DNA of 64,000 nt from Ignelater luminosus (Eukaryota; Arthropoda; Insecta; Coleoptera; Elateridae), in assembly GCA_011009095.1 (NCBI GenBank), contig VTPC01008357.1:67238-131237 (forward strand), in the 5' to 3' direction. The notes under the pieces are model-generated. The model ran no database searches, was not told where the DNA came from, and saw only the letters and a list, made by a program, of their open reading frames with translations. The position numbers and the translations under genes were made by a program. Shown piece by piece: positions 61,802 through 64,000 of this stretch; position 1 is the stretch's first letter; every line of letters begins with the position of its first letter.

Positions 61802-62430
61802 ATTTGACTATAATCAACTTTAAACTCAGTTAAGATTAGTCTCAATTTGAAGTTGATTGGTCGTAACTTGAAGTTGAATAGTCTAAATTGGTTGGTCCCA
61901 GTTTGAGGTTAAAAAGGAAAAGAAAAAAATAGAAGTAATGTGTGAAGTACTGCAAGATGAATAAACGTATCTACCGTTAAATGTAAATTTTTATCTTATT
62001 TGATCAAAGACTTAATACACAATCTGTTCAACTAGTCTTTACCACGCAGCAATAAAGTGACCTAACCTTACCTAAGGTTACGCTTGCCACTTATCTTCAA
62101 ATTTGGATATGAACTGCGCTTTCATTTTGAAGAAATTTTAGAATCAGATAAAACCATACATAACTGGATGCTGTACAGCAATCAAGCAACTGAGAATAAT
62201 TCTGTACCTGGAGACCACGAGCCTTGGGCAGTACATAAATGAACTTATGCGTAGCTCAGTCTTACACTTTTTATACACGGTTTGAGTCAGATGTGACAGC
62301 CTTGTTAGATAATGCTGGCATACGTAATCAAAATTATCTTTAGTCAATTACAATATCTTTTTGAGTAAAAGTATAAAATATGAATTTGATGAAGATTACA
62401 GAGACGCAACTAGAATTGCTTTCGTTTGGG
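61802..62430. other. spacer or first part of the DIPK1-like intron
   Basis: No exon with a fitting phase-0 donor and a membrane anchor was recognised on the minus strand. Confidence 0.4.
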
Positions 62431-62439
62431 GCAAAATTG

Positions 62440-63860
62440 AACCTTGACGTTCCTTTTGCTTTAGGCAGGTAAGTGGAGGGTAAAGATGGTTCATTGGACC
62501 TATAATCATATCTTTAGCTCAGTGGAAGGCAAAGCCCGACATTAGATGGTTACATCCTGATCCATTATCATATCTTTAACTTTATTAAAAAGGTTAATGG
62601 GCCACTAGAGATGGCTTATTAAATGATACATTCCTACCCACCCTACCTACCTCTAGAGGTCTATTAATGGAGAACGAAGCCCGACCTTGGGCTATTGAAA
62701 GTGGCCTATTCCGACATATAATCGCACCCTTGGAGCTTTTTAAAGAAGATTAATAATATCGCACCTTTAGAGTTCTACTAAAAATGTTAATGGAGAATGA
62801 AGTCCAACCTTGCGTCATCGTAGGTGATCTTTTTGTGGTATAATTCGACCCATTATCGCAAGACCGTAACTAAGTAAATTTTCGCTAACGCCCATGAGAG
62901 GTCTTCCTCTGACTCACAGAAAAGACGTTGCAACAAACCATACAATTAATTAGAATTTTGAGAGGAGTTTTGCTCTGGTAAGAAAGTTCCACGAAGTAAG
63001 TGTGAATAAAATAAATCAGTTAAGAGAGACCGACTTTCGACATCGGGCCACCTCCGGTGGCATATTGGAAAGTACATCTCGACCCATGATAATTTATTAG
63101 CTCTAGTAAATAAGATAGTTAATGAAGGGCGAAGCTCAATCGTGGGCAAACGCAGGTGGAAGCATACGTTGCCACTTTGAAAAGATTTATTGTAAACCGG
63201 TGCAAGAGTTCTATTAAGAAGGTTGATGTAGGACGAAGTCCTACCTTAGGCCACCGAAGGGTGCTTATTTGATGTCAGATTCTCTTCCACATCACACTCT
63301 TAGAGTTCTATTAAAAAGGTTAACAAAAAGCCCGACCTTGGGCCACTAGAGGTAACACATTGGATGGTACATCATGACCCATGATCGTATCTTTAGTTAT
63401 AGTAAAACGTTTAATAGAAGGCAAAGTTCAATTTTGGGACACCAAAGGTTGTCTATTGGGATGACATACTCCAACTCATAATCGCACCGTTACAGCTTTA
63501 TTAAGAAAGGTAATGAAGGATGAAGCTTAATCTTTGACCACTGGAAGTAACCCAGTGAATGGAACATCCTGACCCATGATCATATTTTCAGCTCTACTAA
63601 GAAGTGGCATGTCCCTATCCATGATCGTATCTTAGTTCTGTTAAGAAGGTTAATGGAGTGAAGTTACTGAAATGGAGCAAAGTCCAATCTTAAATTGCCA
63701 GAGATAACCAATGGATGGCGTATCACGTCCCACGATTGTATCTTTAGCTCTATTAAGAAAATTAATAGTGAGCGAAGTCCAATCGTGCCCAATTGTGGAC
63801 AATTGCAGTTGGGAGCATGCTTTATTATTTTGAAAAGATTTATTGTAAACTCTGATGCAA
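62440..63860. repeat. degenerate ~100-bp tandem repeat with ~654-bp higher-order copy
   Basis: Diverged units recur about every 91-112 bp in the better-preserved part, at about 63115, 63213, 63313, 63404, 63504, 63645 and 63757. Each has a form of AAGGTTAATGGAGAGCGAAG, then CCxACCTTGGGCCACxxxAGG, then GACCCATGATCGTATCTTTA. A distinct block ending GAAAAGATTTATTGTAAAC occurs twice (ending at 63196 and 63850), 654 bp apart, together with its flanks, which points to a higher-order unit. The same family appears at 2270-2520. There is no coding frame. Confidence 0.8.
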
Positions 63861-64000
63861 GTTGTGTACCATAACCATAACCAGGACCTTTCGGAATGTC
63901 GTAAACCTGTTGTCGCTTTTCGTCTTCGAATACTTCTTCGATGATTCGTCAATGCTCTTTTGTATGCCGGCAACTGCACCAGAGTTTCTCAAACAATCCC
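63861..64000. other. right edge, unassigned
   Basis: GC-richer than the array. A minus-strand frame here reads IIEEVFEDEKRQQVYDIPKG and then PGYGYGTQ before running into repeat sequence. It may be a coding or transposon fragment. It has no start and no recognised family. Confidence 0.25.

Overview
The window reads as AT-rich nuclear DNA of an insect. Genes have spliceosomal introns with GT/AG borders, AATAAA poly(A) signals, and are separated by long transposon-rich spacers. The transposon set (piggyBac, hAT, TA-flanked MITEs, a Jockey-like LINE, a Mutator-like remnant) and the protein sequences fit an insect. I cannot place the order.

Eight conserved protein genes are supported. From left to right: CFDP1/BCNT (minus, 2 exons), TMEM170 (plus, 2 coding exons), phosphoglucomutase (minus, one coding exon), RELCH (plus, 14 exons rebuilt here, 1110 aa), a D-aspartate/D-amino-acid oxidase ending in -SKL (minus, 4 exons), an SR-protein kinase (minus, one main coding exon), Cdt1 (plus, one coding exon) and the last exon of a DIPK1/FAM69-type kinase-like gene (minus, 5' exons not found). 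All exon joins were checked by hand for frame and splice dinucleotides. The genes serve unrelated housekeeping roles: chromatin remodelling, sugar metabolism, endosome-Golgi cholesterol traffic, D-amino-acid breakdown, splicing control and replication licensing. There is no operon-like logic. CFDP1 and TMEM170 are also neighbours in vertebrates as I recall, so this pair may be old microsynteny.

The first 12 kb has no conserved gene. It holds a broken piggyBac transposase, a degenerate roughly 100-bp tandem repeat, a non-autonomous hAT element with a perfect 8-bp target duplication, and one TA-flanked inverted-repeat element. 12-34 kb is the gene-rich core. 34-42 kb and 45-53 kb are spacers with several foldback MITEs, a Mutator-like fragment, and one LINE fragment inserted into another of opposite orientation. 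55-60 kb is almost featureless. The last 1.5 kb returns to the same tandem-repeat family seen near the left edge, here with a roughly 654-bp higher-order spacing.

Several short exon-like segments with good splice sites have no assigned gene (1-149, 5265-5309, 18109-18259, 42279-42357, 45437-45498). They are the most likely places for missed genes or isoforms. I found no clearly new biological system. The most notable items are the unassigned exons, the possible alternative ends of SRPK, the paired X-box-like motifs between Pgm1 and RELCH, and the higher-order repeat.
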